64,000 nucleotides of DNA from Enterobacter sp. Cy-643 (GCF_011752815.1 NZ_VWWV01000002.1:744001-808000); one strand, 5' to 3'; positions 1 through 8,629 are shown, counted from the stretch's first letter. Notes: a model not told the origin generated them from the sequence alone. Made by a program: numbers and translations.

Positions 1-152
1 CCCGCCAGGTTCATAACCCACGCCAGCATTCCCGCATGTTGCTTGCCACACAGCACGCGGCGACGGGCCAGGTCACCCGCTGGATCAAACAACAATTTCG
101 CCCCGGCGGCGTGCTCGCAGAGCTGTATCAGGACTTGATGCACCAGGCCTGA
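1..152 (+). CDS. C-terminal end of an unrecognised protein (start outside window)
   Basis: An open frame enters from the left edge and ends with TGA at 150-152; about 49 residues are visible, ending in GGVLAELYQDLMHQA. The tail is helical in character with no cysteine or membrane segment. Its stop lies only 12 bases before the first of two palindromes that flank the promoter of the next operon, so a regulator acting on those sites would be a natural guess, and the tail would fit the last helices of a TetR-type regulator. That is inference: no DNA-binding domain is visible in the part inside this window. Confidence 0.5.
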   Translation, partial: RQVHNPRQHSRMLLATQHAATGQVTRWIKQQFRPGGVLAELYQDLMHQA

Positions 153-163
153 CCTCACTTTCT

Positions 164-230
164 ATTTTACCCGGGTATAATTGACAATATCGACTCTCCC
201 CGATAGTCTATGTTTTTACCCGGATAAAAT
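164..230 (+). promoter_or_regulatory. Promoter with two CCCGGG palindromes (candidate repressor operators)
   Basis: A perfect -35 hexamer TTGACA (181-186) is followed after 17 bases by TAGTCT (204-209). The palindrome ATTTTACCCGGGTATAAT (164-181) ends on the -35, and a second copy TTTTTACCCGGATAAAAT (213-230) lies just past the expected start of transcription. The two centres are 49 bp apart. Two matching sites on either side of a core promoter are typical of a dimeric repressor that blocks or loops the promoter. I do not recognise the regulator. The first palindrome also contains TATAAT (176-181), which could serve as an alternative -10. Confidence 0.6.
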
Positions 231-239
231 AGGTGTCCC

Positions 240-824
240 ATGTCTTCTGTCACCCTTACCGCCTTTATGCAGCGGCAGCAGATTGCCCGCGGCAGCCTCG
301 GCGAACTGCTGCGGCAAATAAAGGCCATGCCAATCGGCAACGAGCCGGTGTTTATCTTCCATGACCAGACCGGCAAACGGCTGGATATCCACGTCCACGG
401 GGATGAAGCCAGCGCCATTGCGGCTTACCCGGAGTTGGCCGAACAGCAAACCGAAGAGACCGCTGCGGTTAAAACTCGCGGCCGGCCAAAGCTTGGCGTA
501 TCGGCGAAGGAAGTCACCCTGCTGCCGCGCCACTGGGCGTGGCTGGCCACACAGCCGGGCGGCGCATCTGCAACGTTACGTCGACTGATCGAACAGGCGA
601 GAAAAGCCAGCGAACCGGCGGACAGCAAACGCCGCAGGCACGAAAGCGCCTACCAGTTTATGCACGAAGTGGCGGGCGATCTGCCTGAGTACGAAACTTG
701 CCTGCGCGCGCTATTTGCCGATGACGAAGCGGCCTTCAACGCCGCGATGGAAGGCTGGCCGCAGGATATTCGCCGCTATGCGACAACGTTGGCTTTCGGC
801 AAGCAGGAATCCAAAAATGACTGA
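240..824 (+). CDS. DUF2239 family protein
   Basis: A 194-residue soluble protein matching the DUF2239 family, whose function is unknown. The N-terminal third reads as a small beta-rich segment with a 'FIFHDQTGKRLDIHVHG' stretch; residues about 80-125 hold the family core, GRPKLGV followed by a helix-turn-helix-like run (EVTLLPRHWAWLATQ, then ATLRRLIEQAR); the C-terminal third is helical and acidic. The ATG follows the second operator by 9 bases. The gene overlaps the next one by 8 bases, so the two are probably translated together. The GRP-containing core could bind nucleic acid, but that is a guess from sequence character. Confidence 0.8.
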   Translation: MSSVTLTAFMQRQQIARGSLGELLRQIKAMPIGNEPVFIFHDQTGKRLDIHVHGDEASAIAAYPELAEQQTEETAAVKTRGRPKLGVSAKEVTLLPRHWAWLATQPGGASATLRRLIEQARKASEPADSKRRRHESAYQFMHEVAGDLPEYETCLRALFADDEAAFNAAMEGWPQDIRRYATTLAFGKQESKND

Positions 825-1158
825 AACAATAAACAAAAAAGATCTGAAGCAGAGCTATAAAGACAGCCCGGCCACGGCAGGTATCTATTTGATAACCAAT
901 ACGCAAACCGGCCACAAGCTGCTCGCCAGCGCCGCTAACGTTCAGGGCGTGTTAAACCGCCATCGGTTTGAACTGAAGTTCGGGCAGCACCGCAATAAGG
1001 CGCTGCAGCAGGCCTGGAACCAGTATGGTGAGTCAGCTTTCGAGTTCACCGTGCTCGAAAAGGTCAAGCCTGATGAGCAAAACGTTAAAGCCGCGCTGGA
1101 AAACCTGCTGGAAGCCTGGCAGAAAAAACTGAGGATCGCCCATGAACACAACTGCTAA
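817..1158 (+). CDS. GIY-YIG-like nuclease family protein with degenerate YIG motif
   Basis: A 113-residue protein with the layout of a single GIY-YIG domain: GIYLITN at 22-28, then an HRFELKFGQHRNKALQQAWN run (about 49-68) and 'YGESAFEFTVLE' (70-81), which are typical of phage and mobile GIY-YIG nucleases. The second half of the name motif is not intact: where YIG is expected (about 34-39) the sequence is KLLASA. The catalytic tyrosine and glycine of that motif seem to be missing, so it may bind DNA without cutting it. The start was set at 817 because the longer frame runs antiphase through DUF2239 and the upstream overlap is then only 8 bases. It also overlaps the next gene by 17 bases. Confidence 0.7.
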   Translation: MTETINKKDLKQSYKDSPATAGIYLITNTQTGHKLLASAANVQGVLNRHRFELKFGQHRNKALQQAWNQYGESAFEFTVLEKVKPDEQNVKAALENLLEAWQKKLRIAHEHNC

Positions 1159-2023
1159 CCTGCCGGTCTCCCTCTACTTCGACGGCTTCGGTGATAAAAA
1201 GCACCCGGCAATAGTCCTGCTACCTGGGCTGGGAAGCCAGAGCATCAGCTGGTCGCAGCGTTTTTGCCAGCGGCTGGCCGACGCAGGTTTCTATGTTTTA
1301 CGGGCCGATAATCGCGACTGCGGGCTGTCCCCCTCGTTGAACCACGCGGGCGTGCCCGATCTGCAGGCGCTCTCCCGGGGCCTGGAGATCCCCATCGCCT
1401 ACACGCTCCGGGACATGGCGGCAGACGTTGCGCTTACGCTGGACAACGCCGGTCTTCCGGCAGCGCACATTGTTGGCCGTTCCATGGGCGGCATGATAGC
1501 CCAGCTGTTTGCCGCGCAATATCCGCAAAAAACGCGGTCTCTGTGCGCCATCATGTCCAGCACCGGCAATCCGCAGCTCCCGCCGCCGGCTCCCGATGTG
1601 ATGGCAATGCTGATGGGGCCAAAGCCCGATCCGCATTCGCACCAAAGCGCCTGGCTTGAGCAGCAGCTCGCATTCTTCAGGCGAATTGCCTCCACGCACC
1701 TCCCGTTTGACGAGGAGTACTACACTGCGCTGCTAAAAACTTCTCTGGCGCGCGCCAGTTCAGCGCACGGAATGCTTCGCCAGATTGCGGCGATGGCGGC
1801 CAGCGGCGATCTCCGTCAGGAGATAAAACGGATCGCGACCCCCACGCTGGTGATCCACGGCACGCACGACCCACTGTTCCCCGTAGACGCCGGGCGGGAC
1901 ATTGCCAGAACCATTCCCGCCGCAAAATTGCAGCTTATTGAAGGTATGGGCCATGAAATCCCTCCCGTGCTGGAACAAGACGTGGCCTCTCTGCTTCTCA
2001 CTCATTTCGCCGCCGGGAAATAA
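1142..2023 (+). CDS. Alpha/beta hydrolase
   Basis: A 293-residue cytoplasmic alpha/beta-hydrolase-fold protein. The oxyanion-hole motif is LLPGLGSQ (about 26-33), the nucleophile elbow is GRSMGG with Ser114, the acid is Asp243 in GTHDPLFP, and the base is His271 in EGMGHEIP, so the catalytic triad is complete. Family members hydrolyse esters, lactones or similar small molecules; the substrate cannot be read here. The start overlaps the GIY-YIG-like gene by 17 bases and the next gene begins 11 bases after its stop, which places it third in a four-gene operon. Confidence 0.9.
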   Translation: MNTTANLPVSLYFDGFGDKKHPAIVLLPGLGSQSISWSQRFCQRLADAGFYVLRADNRDCGLSPSLNHAGVPDLQALSRGLEIPIAYTLRDMAADVALTLDNAGLPAAHIVGRSMGGMIAQLFAAQYPQKTRSLCAIMSSTGNPQLPPPAPDVMAMLMGPKPDPHSHQSAWLEQQLAFFRRIASTHLPFDEEYYTALLKTSLARASSAHGMLRQIAAMAASGDLRQEIKRIATPTLVIHGTHDPLFPVDAGRDIARTIPAAKLQLIEGMGHEIPPVLEQDVASLLLTHFAAGK

Positions 2024-2034
2024 CAGGAGTGATT

Positions 2035-2478
2035 ATGGCGACATCCTCAAATCCAGCATCTTATCTGCAACCAACCCTGGAGGCCGGGCGACATTTTGTG
2101 ATGAAACGAATTCCCGGGGAGGTTTATATGCTCAACCTCCTGCGTTTTCGGGAAATGGCGGATTATTCAGCCGCCCCGGAATTAATGCCGCTTAGCCCGA
2201 TTAGCGGCGCGGAAGCGTTTCAACGCTATATACAGCACACGCTGCCGTTTTTGCGCCAAAGCGGCGGGGATATTATTTTCCTTGGCGCCGCAGACAGCTG
2301 GCTGATTGGCCCACAGGATGAACGCTGGGACTGCGCTATGCTCGTGCGGCAGAGCAGTACCGCAGCTTTTCTGGCCTTCGCGAATAATGAAGCCTGTATG
2401 CAGGGAATTGGCCATCGCACGGCGGCGCTGGAAGATTCTCGCCTGTTACCGATTACGCAGCGTGATGCCTTAATGTGA
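2035..2478 (+). CDS. Small DUF1330-like protein
   Basis: A 147-residue protein; the phrase VYMLNLLRFREMADYS and the later 'GAADSWLIG...WDCAMLVRQSSTAAFLAFANNE' match the ferredoxin-like alpha/beta dimer layout of DUF1330 proteins. AGGAG at 2025-2029 is 5 bases ahead of the ATG at 2035, which favours this start over the in-frame GTG at 2029. It is the last gene of the operon that begins at 240. Proteins of this fold include small enzymes and binding proteins acting on aromatic or polyketide-like substrates; the function here is unknown. No terminator-like hairpin is obvious before the AT-rich gap that follows. Confidence 0.6.
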   Translation: MATSSNPASYLQPTLEAGRHFVMKRIPGEVYMLNLLRFREMADYSAAPELMPLSPISGAEAFQRYIQHTLPFLRQSGGDIIFLGAADSWLIGPQDERWDCAMLVRQSSTAAFLAFANNEACMQGIGHRTAALEDSRLLPITQRDALM

Positions 2479-2550
2479 ATAAGGCCTGGAGATAGAATGG
2501 GTATTCCCTGCCCGAACATCATTAATTACAATTATTCACATAAATTATTT

Positions 2551-2632
2551 ATCGCTAACAAATAAACGCTTTTTAAATTAAATAGCATTTCATGCGCTTG
2601 TAAATTTAATAAATTGCTAATTTGTTAGCAAT
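2551..2632. promoter_or_regulatory. AT-rich regulatory gap with inverted repeat
   Basis: The 212 bases between 2479 and 2690 contain no gene. They are strongly AT-rich and hold a perfect inverted repeat ATTGCTAATTTGTTAGCAAT (2613-2632, 8-base arms, 4-base centre). A third related half-site, ATCGCTAACAAAT, lies at 2551-2563 in the opposite orientation. TTAGC/GCTAA half-sites recall those of MarR/SlyA-type regulators, but the arms face the other way. The position, 60-140 bases ahead of the dienelactone-hydrolase-family gene, makes regulation of that gene the likely role. Confidence 0.45.
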
Positions 2633-2690
2633 ATGAAATTAATTAGACTTCACCTGCGGACCAATAAATTTTATTTAGGGGTTAATTCTG

Positions 2691-3413
2691 ATGTCAGAAA
2701 TTATTTCAACACCCATTACTTATCAAGTCGAGAATCAAACCTTTGAAAGCGTGCTGGTCTACCAGGAAAACCAGAGCGCTGCACGGCCCGGCGTGCTGAT
2801 CGCGCCCAACTGGATGGGCGTGAGCGCCGGGGCAGTTGAACAGGCCAAAGGGATCGCCGCCCAGGGCTACGTGGTGTTGGTCGCCGATCTTTACGGCCTG
2901 GGTCAACGCCCGACCAACGCCGATGAAGCCGGTGCCCTGATGATGGGCGTGAAGGATACCCCGGCAGAAGTTGGCCGCATGCAGGCCGCGCTGGACACGC
3001 TTGCCGCCCAGAAAATTGCAGCTGTCGACGGCAGCAAACTGGCGGTAGCGGGCTTTTGCTTTGGCGGGCACTGCGCGCTGGAGCTGGCAAGAAGCGGCGC
3101 GGATATCAAAGCGGCTGTTTCCTTCCACGGCACGCTGGATACCCTAAAAACCCACGCCGCCGGAGAGATCAAAGCCTCTATTCTGGTGCTGGACGGTGCG
3201 GAAGATCCGCTGGTGCCGCGCGAGCAGCTGAGCGAGTTTGTCAGCGAAATGAACGCCGCATCGGTAGACTGGCAGCTGGTGAGCTACGCCGGTGCCGTGC
3301 ATTCATTCACCGATCCGGGTGCGAACGTTGAAGGCGTGGCGAAATACCACCCGGAAGTGGCAAAACGCGCTTTCACCCAGATGTACACGCTGCTGCAAAA
3401 CGTTTTTAACTGA
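2691..3413 (+). CDS. Dienelactone hydrolase family protein
   Basis: A 240-residue alpha/beta hydrolase of the dienelactone hydrolase group, which uses a cysteine nucleophile. Cys123 sits in GFCFGG, the acid is Asp172 in LDGAEDPLVP and the base is His204 in GAVHSFTDP, so the Cys-Asp-His triad is intact. Length and layout are normal for the family. Family members open cyclic esters such as dienelactones; many enterobacterial homologues have no assigned substrate. It stands alone, with its own regulated-looking promoter region upstream and another promoter directly downstream. Confidence 0.9.
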   Translation: MSEIISTPITYQVENQTFESVLVYQENQSAARPGVLIAPNWMGVSAGAVEQAKGIAAQGYVVLVADLYGLGQRPTNADEAGALMMGVKDTPAEVGRMQAALDTLAAQKIAAVDGSKLAVAGFCFGGHCALELARSGADIKAAVSFHGTLDTLKTHAAGEIKASILVLDGAEDPLVPREQLSEFVSEMNAASVDWQLVSYAGAVHSFTDPGANVEGVAKYHPEVAKRAFTQMYTLLQNVFN

Positions 3414-3463
3414 TGATGATGGCCTCTGTTCGCAGGGGCCGATTTTCCTCTTATCTCAAATGG

Positions 3464-3493
3464 TTTACACCCGGGTGCACTTTCCCGGACAAT
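3464..3493 (+). promoter_or_regulatory. Candidate promoter overlapping a CCCGGG palindrome
   Basis: TTTACA (3464-3469) and GACAAT (3488-3493) are spaced by 18 bases and could be the -35 and -10 of the following small gene. The -35 runs into the imperfect palindrome CACCCGGGTG (3468-3477). This shares the eight-base core ACCCGGGT with the first operator at 164-181 at the left end of the window, so one regulator could act on both. The flanks differ, so this is only suggestive. Confidence 0.4.
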
Positions 3494-3521
3494 AGCCTTT
3501 TAACTTCAGGCTAACAACGTC

Positions 3522-3773
3522 ATGAACCATCCACATCAAGCGCTGTTGAGCGCGGGCGGCATTTTGCTGCTGGCCTTTCTGTCGTGCCTGCTGCTCCCGG
3601 CCCCGGCGTTAACGCTGACGCTGGCACAAAAGCTGATCGACACATTCCACCTGGTCGACCTAAGCCAGCTCTACGTGATCCTGTTCTGTATCTGGTTCCT
3701 CGCTTTGGGCACCGTTGAATATTATCTGCTGCGCTTTATCTGGCGCCGCTGGTTCTCGATCACCCGCATCTGA
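3522..3773 (+). CDS. Small inner-membrane protein, unknown function
   Basis: An 83-residue protein that I do not recognise. It has two hydrophobic segments likely to span the membrane: about 10-33 (ALLSAGGILLLAFLSCLLLP) and about 48-70 (QLYVILFCIWFLALGTVEYYLL), ending in the basic tail FIWRRWFSITRI. The positive tail suggests both ends lie in the cytoplasm. It is preceded by a plausible promoter and followed by 234 bases before fdnG, so it is probably a single-gene transcript. Confidence 0.6.
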   Translation: MNHPHQALLSAGGILLLAFLSCLLLPAPALTLTLAQKLIDTFHLVDLSQLYVILFCIWFLALGTVEYYLLRFIWRRWFSITRI

Positions 3774-3900
3774 CTCAACGGCTTCAGCGTGCCGTTTCCT
3801 GGCTAAACGGCACCGCTTATGACTGGATATCTTTACTCCCCTTTTCTCTGCCCCTGGCACACGCCAGTGTTATCTCCGTCAAATAACCACTAATCCTAAA

Positions 3901-3971
3901 TGGGTAATCCTCTACCCAATGTTTATCGAATTGATTTCACGCAATATCTGAATGGCTATAGCTGCTATTTT
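3901..3971 (+). promoter_or_regulatory. fdnGHI promoter with FNR- and NarL-type sites
   Basis: TTGATTTCACGCAA (3931-3944) keeps a perfect FNR left half and a weaker right half; its centre lies about 41 bases before the start expected from the -10 TATTTT (3966-3971), the class II FNR spacing. Just upstream, TGGGTA (3901-3906) and TACCCAA (3913-3919) face each other and resemble NarL heptamers. In E. coli fdnGHI is switched on by FNR without oxygen and by NarL with nitrate; the site layout here fits the same control. Confidence 0.65.
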
Positions 3972-4007
3972 CGCCCGCACTAAAAACGTCATAACAATGA
4001 GGTGACG

Positions 4008-7000
4008 ATGAACGTCAGTCGCAGGAAGTTTTTCAAAATCTGCGCCGGCGGAATGGCAGGTACAACGGCGGCGGTGCTGGGCTTTGTCCCAAAAGCCGCG
4101 CTGGCGGAAACGCGCAACTACAAGCTGCTGCGTGCAAAAGAGACTCGCAATAGCTGTACTTACTGTTCTGTTGGCTGTGGTTTATTGATGTACAGCCTCG
4201 GAGATGGCTCGAAAAATGCCAAATCCAGTATTTTCCATATCGAAGGCGACCCGGATCACCCGGTCAACCGCGGCGCGCTGTGCCCGAAAGGCGCGGGGCT
4301 GCTCGACTACATTCACAGCGATAATCGCCTACGCTACCCGGAATACCGCGCGCCAGGATCGGACAAATGGCAGCGCATCAGCTGGGAAGAGGCTTTCTCC
4401 CGCATTGCCCGCCTGATGAAAGACGATCGCGATGCCAACTTCATCGAGAAAAATGAACACAACGTGACGGTTAACCGCTGGCTTTCCACCGGGATGCTCT
4501 GCGCTTCGGCGGCCAGCAACGAAACCGGCATGTTAACTCAGAAGTTTGCCCGCTCGCTGGGCATGCTGGCGGTAGATAACCAGGCGCGCGTCTGACACGG
4601 ACCAACGGTAGCAAGTCTTGCTCCAACATTTGGTCGCGGTGCGATGACCAACCACTGGGTTGATATCAAAAACGCCAACGTGGTGATGGTGATGGGCGGC
4701 AACGCCGCTGAAGCCCACCCGGTCGGTTTCCGCTGGGCGATGGAAGCCAAAAACAACAATGACGCCACGCTTATCGTGGTCGATCCGCGCTTCACCCGCA
4801 CGGCCTCTGTGGCGGACATCTACGCGCCGATCCGCTCCGGCACCGACATTACCTTCCTGTCGGGCGTGATTCTGTACCTGATAAATAACAACAAAATCAA
4901 CGCTGAATACGTCAAACACTACACCAACGCGGCCCTGCTGGTGCGTGAGGACTTTAGCTTCGAAGATGGCCTGTTCAGCGGCTACGACGAAGAAAAGCGC
5001 CAGTACGATAAAACCACCTGGAACTATCAGTTCGACGAAAACGGCTTTGCGAAGCGAGACGACACGCTAACCGACCCGCGCTGCGTCTGGAACCTGCTCA
5101 AAGAGCACGTTTCCCGCTACACGCCGGACGTCGTCGAGCATATCTGCGGCACGCCGCAGGCAGATTTCCTCAAAGTCTGCGAAGTGCTGGCGTCAACCAG
5201 CGCGGTCGATCGCACCACCACGTTCCTGTATGCGCTGGGCTGGACTCAGCATACCGTGGGCGCACAGAACATCCGCACCATGGCGATGATCCAGCTGCTG
5301 TTGGGCAACATGGGGATGGCGGGCGGCGGCGTCAACGCGCTGCGTGGCCACTCCAACATTCAGGGCCTGACCGATCTCGGCCTGCTGTCCACCAGCCTGC
5401 CGGGTTACCTCTCTTTACCGTCCGACAAGCACACCACGCTCGACGGCTACCTCACCGCCAACACGCCAAAAGCGACGCTGCCGGGTCAGGTGAACTACTG
5501 GGGAAACTATCCGAAGTTCTTCGTCAGCCTGATGAAAACCTTCTACGGCGACGACGCGCAGAAAGAGAACGACTGGGGCTTTGACTGGCTGCCGAAGTGG
5601 GATCAGGCCTACGACGTGCTGAAGTACTTCGACATGATGGATCGCAACCTCGTCACCGGCTATCTGTGCCAGGGCTTTAACCCCGTCGCCTCATTCCCGG
5701 ATAAAAACAAGGTTGTCGCCAGCCTGAGCAAGCTGAAATACATGGTGGTTATCGACCCGCTGGTGACGGAAACCTCTAACTTCTGGCAAAACCACGGCGA
5801 GATGAACGACGTTGATCCGGCGAAAATTCAGACCGAAGTGTTCCGCCTGCCGTCCACCTGCTTTGCCGAAGAAGACGGCTCTATTGCCAATTCGGGCCGC
5901 TGGCTGCAGTGGCACTGGAAAGGCGCGGATGCGCCGGGCGAAGCGCTGAATGACGGGGAGATCCTGGCCGGCCTTTACCACCGGCTGCGCCAGATGTACC
6001 AGGCCGAAGGCGGCAAAGGCGTTGAGCCGCTGCTGAAAATGCGCTGGCACTACGAGCAGCCCGATAATCCTGAGTCCGAAGAGGTCGCCAAAGAGAGCAA
6101 CGGCTACGCGCTGGAAGATCTGTTTGACGCCAACGGTAACCTGCTGGCGAAAAAAGGCCAGTTGCTTGATTCCTTCGCGCTGCTGCGTGATGACGGCTCC
6201 ACGGCCTCCGGCTGCTGGATTTACGCCGGGAGCTGGACCAGCAAAGGCAACCAGATGGCAAACCGCGACAACGCGGATCCGTCCGGGCTGGGTAATACGC
6301 TGGGCTGGGCGTGGGCGTGGCCGATGAACCGCCGCGTGCTGTACAACCGCGCCTCGGCAGACCTGCAGGGCAAACCGTGGGACGCCAAACGCATGCTGAT
6401 TGAGTGGAACGGCACGAAATGGGTCGGGAACGATATTCCGGACTTCAGCACCGCCGCCCCGGACAGCGGCGTCGGGCCGTTCATCATGCAGCAGGAAGGC
6501 CTGGGCCGCCTGTTTGCCCTCGACAAACTTGCCGAAGGGCCGTTCCCGGAGCACTACGAGCCGTTTGAAACGCCGCTGGGCACCAATCCGCTGCACCCGA
6601 ACGTGGTTTCCAACCCGGCGGCACGCCTGTACGAGGCGGACGCTAAACGCATGGGCAACAGGCAGCAGTTCCCGTATGTCGGCACCACTTATCGCCTGAC
6701 GGAGCACTTCCACACCTGGACCAAGCACGCGCGGTTGAACGCCATCGTGCAGCCGGAACAGTTCGTTGAAATCAGCGAAGGGCTGGCGAAAGCGAAAGGC
6801 ATTGCGCACGGCGACCGGGTGAAAGTCAGCAGCAAACGCGGCTTTATTAAAGCCGTGGCCGTGGTGACGCCGCGCCTGCAAACCCTGCGGGCTGGCGGGC
6901 AGGAAATTGAAACCATCGGCATTCCGCTGCACTGGGGCTTTGAAGGTGTGGCCCGCAAGGGCTATCTCGCCAACACCCTGACGCCGTCGATAGGCGACGC

Positions 7001-7055
7001 CAACTCACAAACGCCGGAATACAAGGCGTTTCTGGTCAACATTGAGAAGGCGTAA
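4008..7055 (+). CDS. fdnG: Formate dehydrogenase-N, major subunit (selenoprotein)
   Basis: The 1015-residue catalytic subunit of the periplasmic nitrate-inducible formate dehydrogenase, which oxidises formate to CO2 and passes electrons to menaquinone. An in-frame TGA at 4593-4595 encodes selenocysteine 196 (context NQARV-Sec-HGPTV), the ligand of the molybdenum of the bis-MGD cofactor. A twin-arginine signal SRRKFFK starts at residue 4. Cys50, Cys53, Cys57 and Cys92 bind a [4Fe-4S] cluster. Length and sequence follow E. coli FdnG end to end. The ATG at 4008 is preferred over the in-frame GTG at 4002. fdnH starts 11 bases after the stop. The gene is not broken: reading TGA as stop would falsely split it. 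Confidence 0.97.
4593..4633 (+). other. Selenocysteine codon and candidate SECIS element
   Basis: The TGA codon at 4593-4595 is followed directly by GGTAGCAAGTCTTGCTCC (about 4607-4624), in which AGCAAG and CTTGCT form a short stem closing a GT-containing loop. Bacterial SECIS hairpins sit just downstream of the UGA and are bound by SelB; the distance and the small loop fit. The protein sequence continues on both sides as FdnG. Confidence 0.85.
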
Positions 7056-7066
7056 GGGAGGAAACA

Positions 7067-7951
7067 ATGTCCATGCAATCTCAGGATATTATCAAACGCT
7101 CGGCGACGAACAGCTTCACCCCGCCGCCGCGGGCACGTGACTTCAAGGAAGAAGTCACCAAGCTCATCGATGTCACAAGCTGTATCGGCTGCAAGGCCTG
7201 CCAGGTCGCCTGCTCGGAGTGGAACGACATCCGCGACGAAGTCGGCCACTGCGTGGGGGTTTACGATAACCCCGCCGATCTAAGCGCCAAGTCCTGGACG
7301 CTGATGCGTTTTTCAGAAACCCGTGAAAACGGCAAGCTGGAATGGCTTATCCGCAAAGACGGCTGTATGCACTGCGAAGATCCGGGCTGCCTCAAGGCCT
7401 GCCCGTCCGCCGGAGCGATTATTCAGTACGCCAACGGCATCGTGGACTTCCAGTCGGAGCACTGCATCGGCTGCGGCTACTGCATCGCGGGCTGCCCGTT
7501 CAACATCCCTCGCCTGAACAAAGACGATAACCGCGTGTATAAATGCACCCTGTGCGTTGACCGCGTCAGCGTAGGCCAGGAGCCCGCCTGCGTGAAAACC
7601 TGCCCGACAGGTGCGATTCGCTTTGGCATCCGCACAGAGATGCTGGACATGGCAGAGCAGCGCGTTGAAAAGCTGAAAAAACGCGGCTTTGAACATGCGG
7701 GCGTTTACAACCCGCAGGGCGTGGGCGGCACGCACGTCGTTTACGTGCTGCACCACGCGGACCAGCCGGAGCTGTACCACAACCTGCCAAAAGAGCCGAA
7801 GATTGATACCCCAATCAACCTGTGGAAAGGCATTCTGAAGCCGCTCTCGGCTGCCGGGTTTGTGGCCACCTTCGCGGCCCTGATTTTCCACTATGTCGGG
7901 ATCGGGCCTAACGAAGAGGTGGACGAAGATGAGGAGGACAAGCATGAGTAA
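7067..7951 (+). CDS. fdnH: Formate dehydrogenase-N, iron-sulfur subunit
   Basis: A 294-residue electron-transfer subunit, the same length as E. coli FdnH. It carries four [4Fe-4S] binding groups, seen as [37 protein letters not shown] and CTLCVDRV...CVKTCP, which lead electrons from FdnG to the haem subunit. A single membrane anchor lies near the C-terminus (about 255-280, [21 protein letters not shown]), followed by an acidic tail. A GAGG site precedes the ATG. Its last codons overlap the start of fdnI by 8 bases. Confidence 0.96.
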   Translation: MSMQSQDIIKRSATNSFTPPPRARDFKEEVTKLIDVTSCIGCKACQVACSEWNDIRDEVGHCVGVYDNPADLSAKSWTLMRFSETRENGKLEWLIRKDGCMHCEDPGCLKACPSAGAIIQYANGIVDFQSEHCIGCGYCIAGCPFNIPRLNKDDNRVYKCTLCVDRVSVGQEPACVKTCPTGAIRFGIRTEMLDMAEQRVEKLKKRGFEHAGVYNPQGVGGTHVVYVLHHADQPELYHNLPKEPKIDTPINLWKGILKPLSAAGFVATFAALIFHYVGIGPNEEVDEDEEDKHE

Positions 7952-8594
7952 GATGATCGTCAGAACAAAATTCATCGACCGTGCCTGCCACTGGACGGTA
8001 GTGATTTGCTTCTTCCTCGTGTCGCTGTCCGGCATTGCCCTGTTCTTCCCGACGCTGCAATGGCTGACGGAGACCTTCGGCACGCCGCAAATGGGGCGCA
8101 TTCTTCACCCGTTCTTTGGCGTGGCTATCTTTGTGGCGCTGATGTTTATGTTCGTACGCTTCGTGCATCACAACATTCCCGACAAGCAGGATCTCCCCTG
8201 GCTGAAGGGCATTGTTGAGGTGCTGAAAGGCAACGAGCATAAAGTGGCGGACGTGGGCAAATACAACGCCGGGCAGAAGATGATGTTCTGGAGCATCATG
8301 AGCATGATCTTCGTGCTGCTGGTGACCGGAATTATTATCTGGCGGCCCTGGTTTGCGCACTATTTCCCGATGTGGATGATTCGCTACAGCCTGCTTATCC
8401 ACGCAGCTTCAGCCATTATTTTGATCCACGCCATCCTGATCCATATGTACATGGCGTTTTGGGTGAAAGGATCGATTAAAGGCATGGTCGTTGGCAAAGT
8501 CAGCCGCCGATGGGCGAAGAAGCACCACCCGCGCTGGTATCGCGCTATCGAGGCCGAAGAAGCCAAAACAGAGAGCCGGAAAGGCATAAAATAA
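7944..8594 (+). CDS. fdnI: Formate dehydrogenase-N, cytochrome b556 subunit
   Basis: A 216-residue membrane subunit with four hydrophobic spans (about 16-36, 50-70, 110-132, 148-170). The histidines that hold the two b haems are present: His in ACHWTVV near the start, and the [18 protein letters not shown] group in the last span. It takes electrons from FdnH and reduces menaquinone on the cytoplasmic side. It overlaps fdnH by 8 bases and ends the operon; a strong hairpin follows 11 bases later. Confidence 0.96.
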   Translation: MSKMIVRTKFIDRACHWTVVICFFLVSLSGIALFFPTLQWLTETFGTPQMGRILHPFFGVAIFVALMFMFVRFVHHNIPDKQDLPWLKGIVEVLKGNEHKVADVGKYNAGQKMMFWSIMSMIFVLLVTGIIIWRPWFAHYFPMWMIRYSLLIHAASAIILIHAILIHMYMAFWVKGSIKGMVVGKVSRRWAKKHHPRWYRAIEAEEAKTESRKGIK

Positions 8595-8605
8595 CCGCTC
8601 GCATC

Positions 8606-8629
8606 CCCTCTTCCCGCCCGGGAAGAGGG
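8606..8629 (+). terminator. Hairpin after fdnI
   Basis: A perfect 10-base stem, CCCTCTTCCC (8606-8615) and GGGAAGAGGG (8620-8629), with the loop GCCC. No run of T follows, so it may act mainly as an mRNA 3'-end stabiliser or a weak terminator. Confidence 0.6.

Noticed and set aside
1142-2023. Alpha/beta hydrolase as a haloalkane dehalogenase or lactonase
   Set aside because: The catalytic triad fits many hydrolases; nothing in the sequence chooses among substrates.
4008-4595. Apparent premature stop in fdnG, suggesting a broken gene or two separate proteins
   Set aside because: The TGA stands at the known selenocysteine position, the reading frame continues without a shift and both parts match FdnG over the full length.
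5691-6932. Long open frame (413 codons) on the minus strand inside fdnG
   Set aside because: It is antisense to a certain gene, has no ribosome site or recognisable domain, and follows from the high GC content at third positions.
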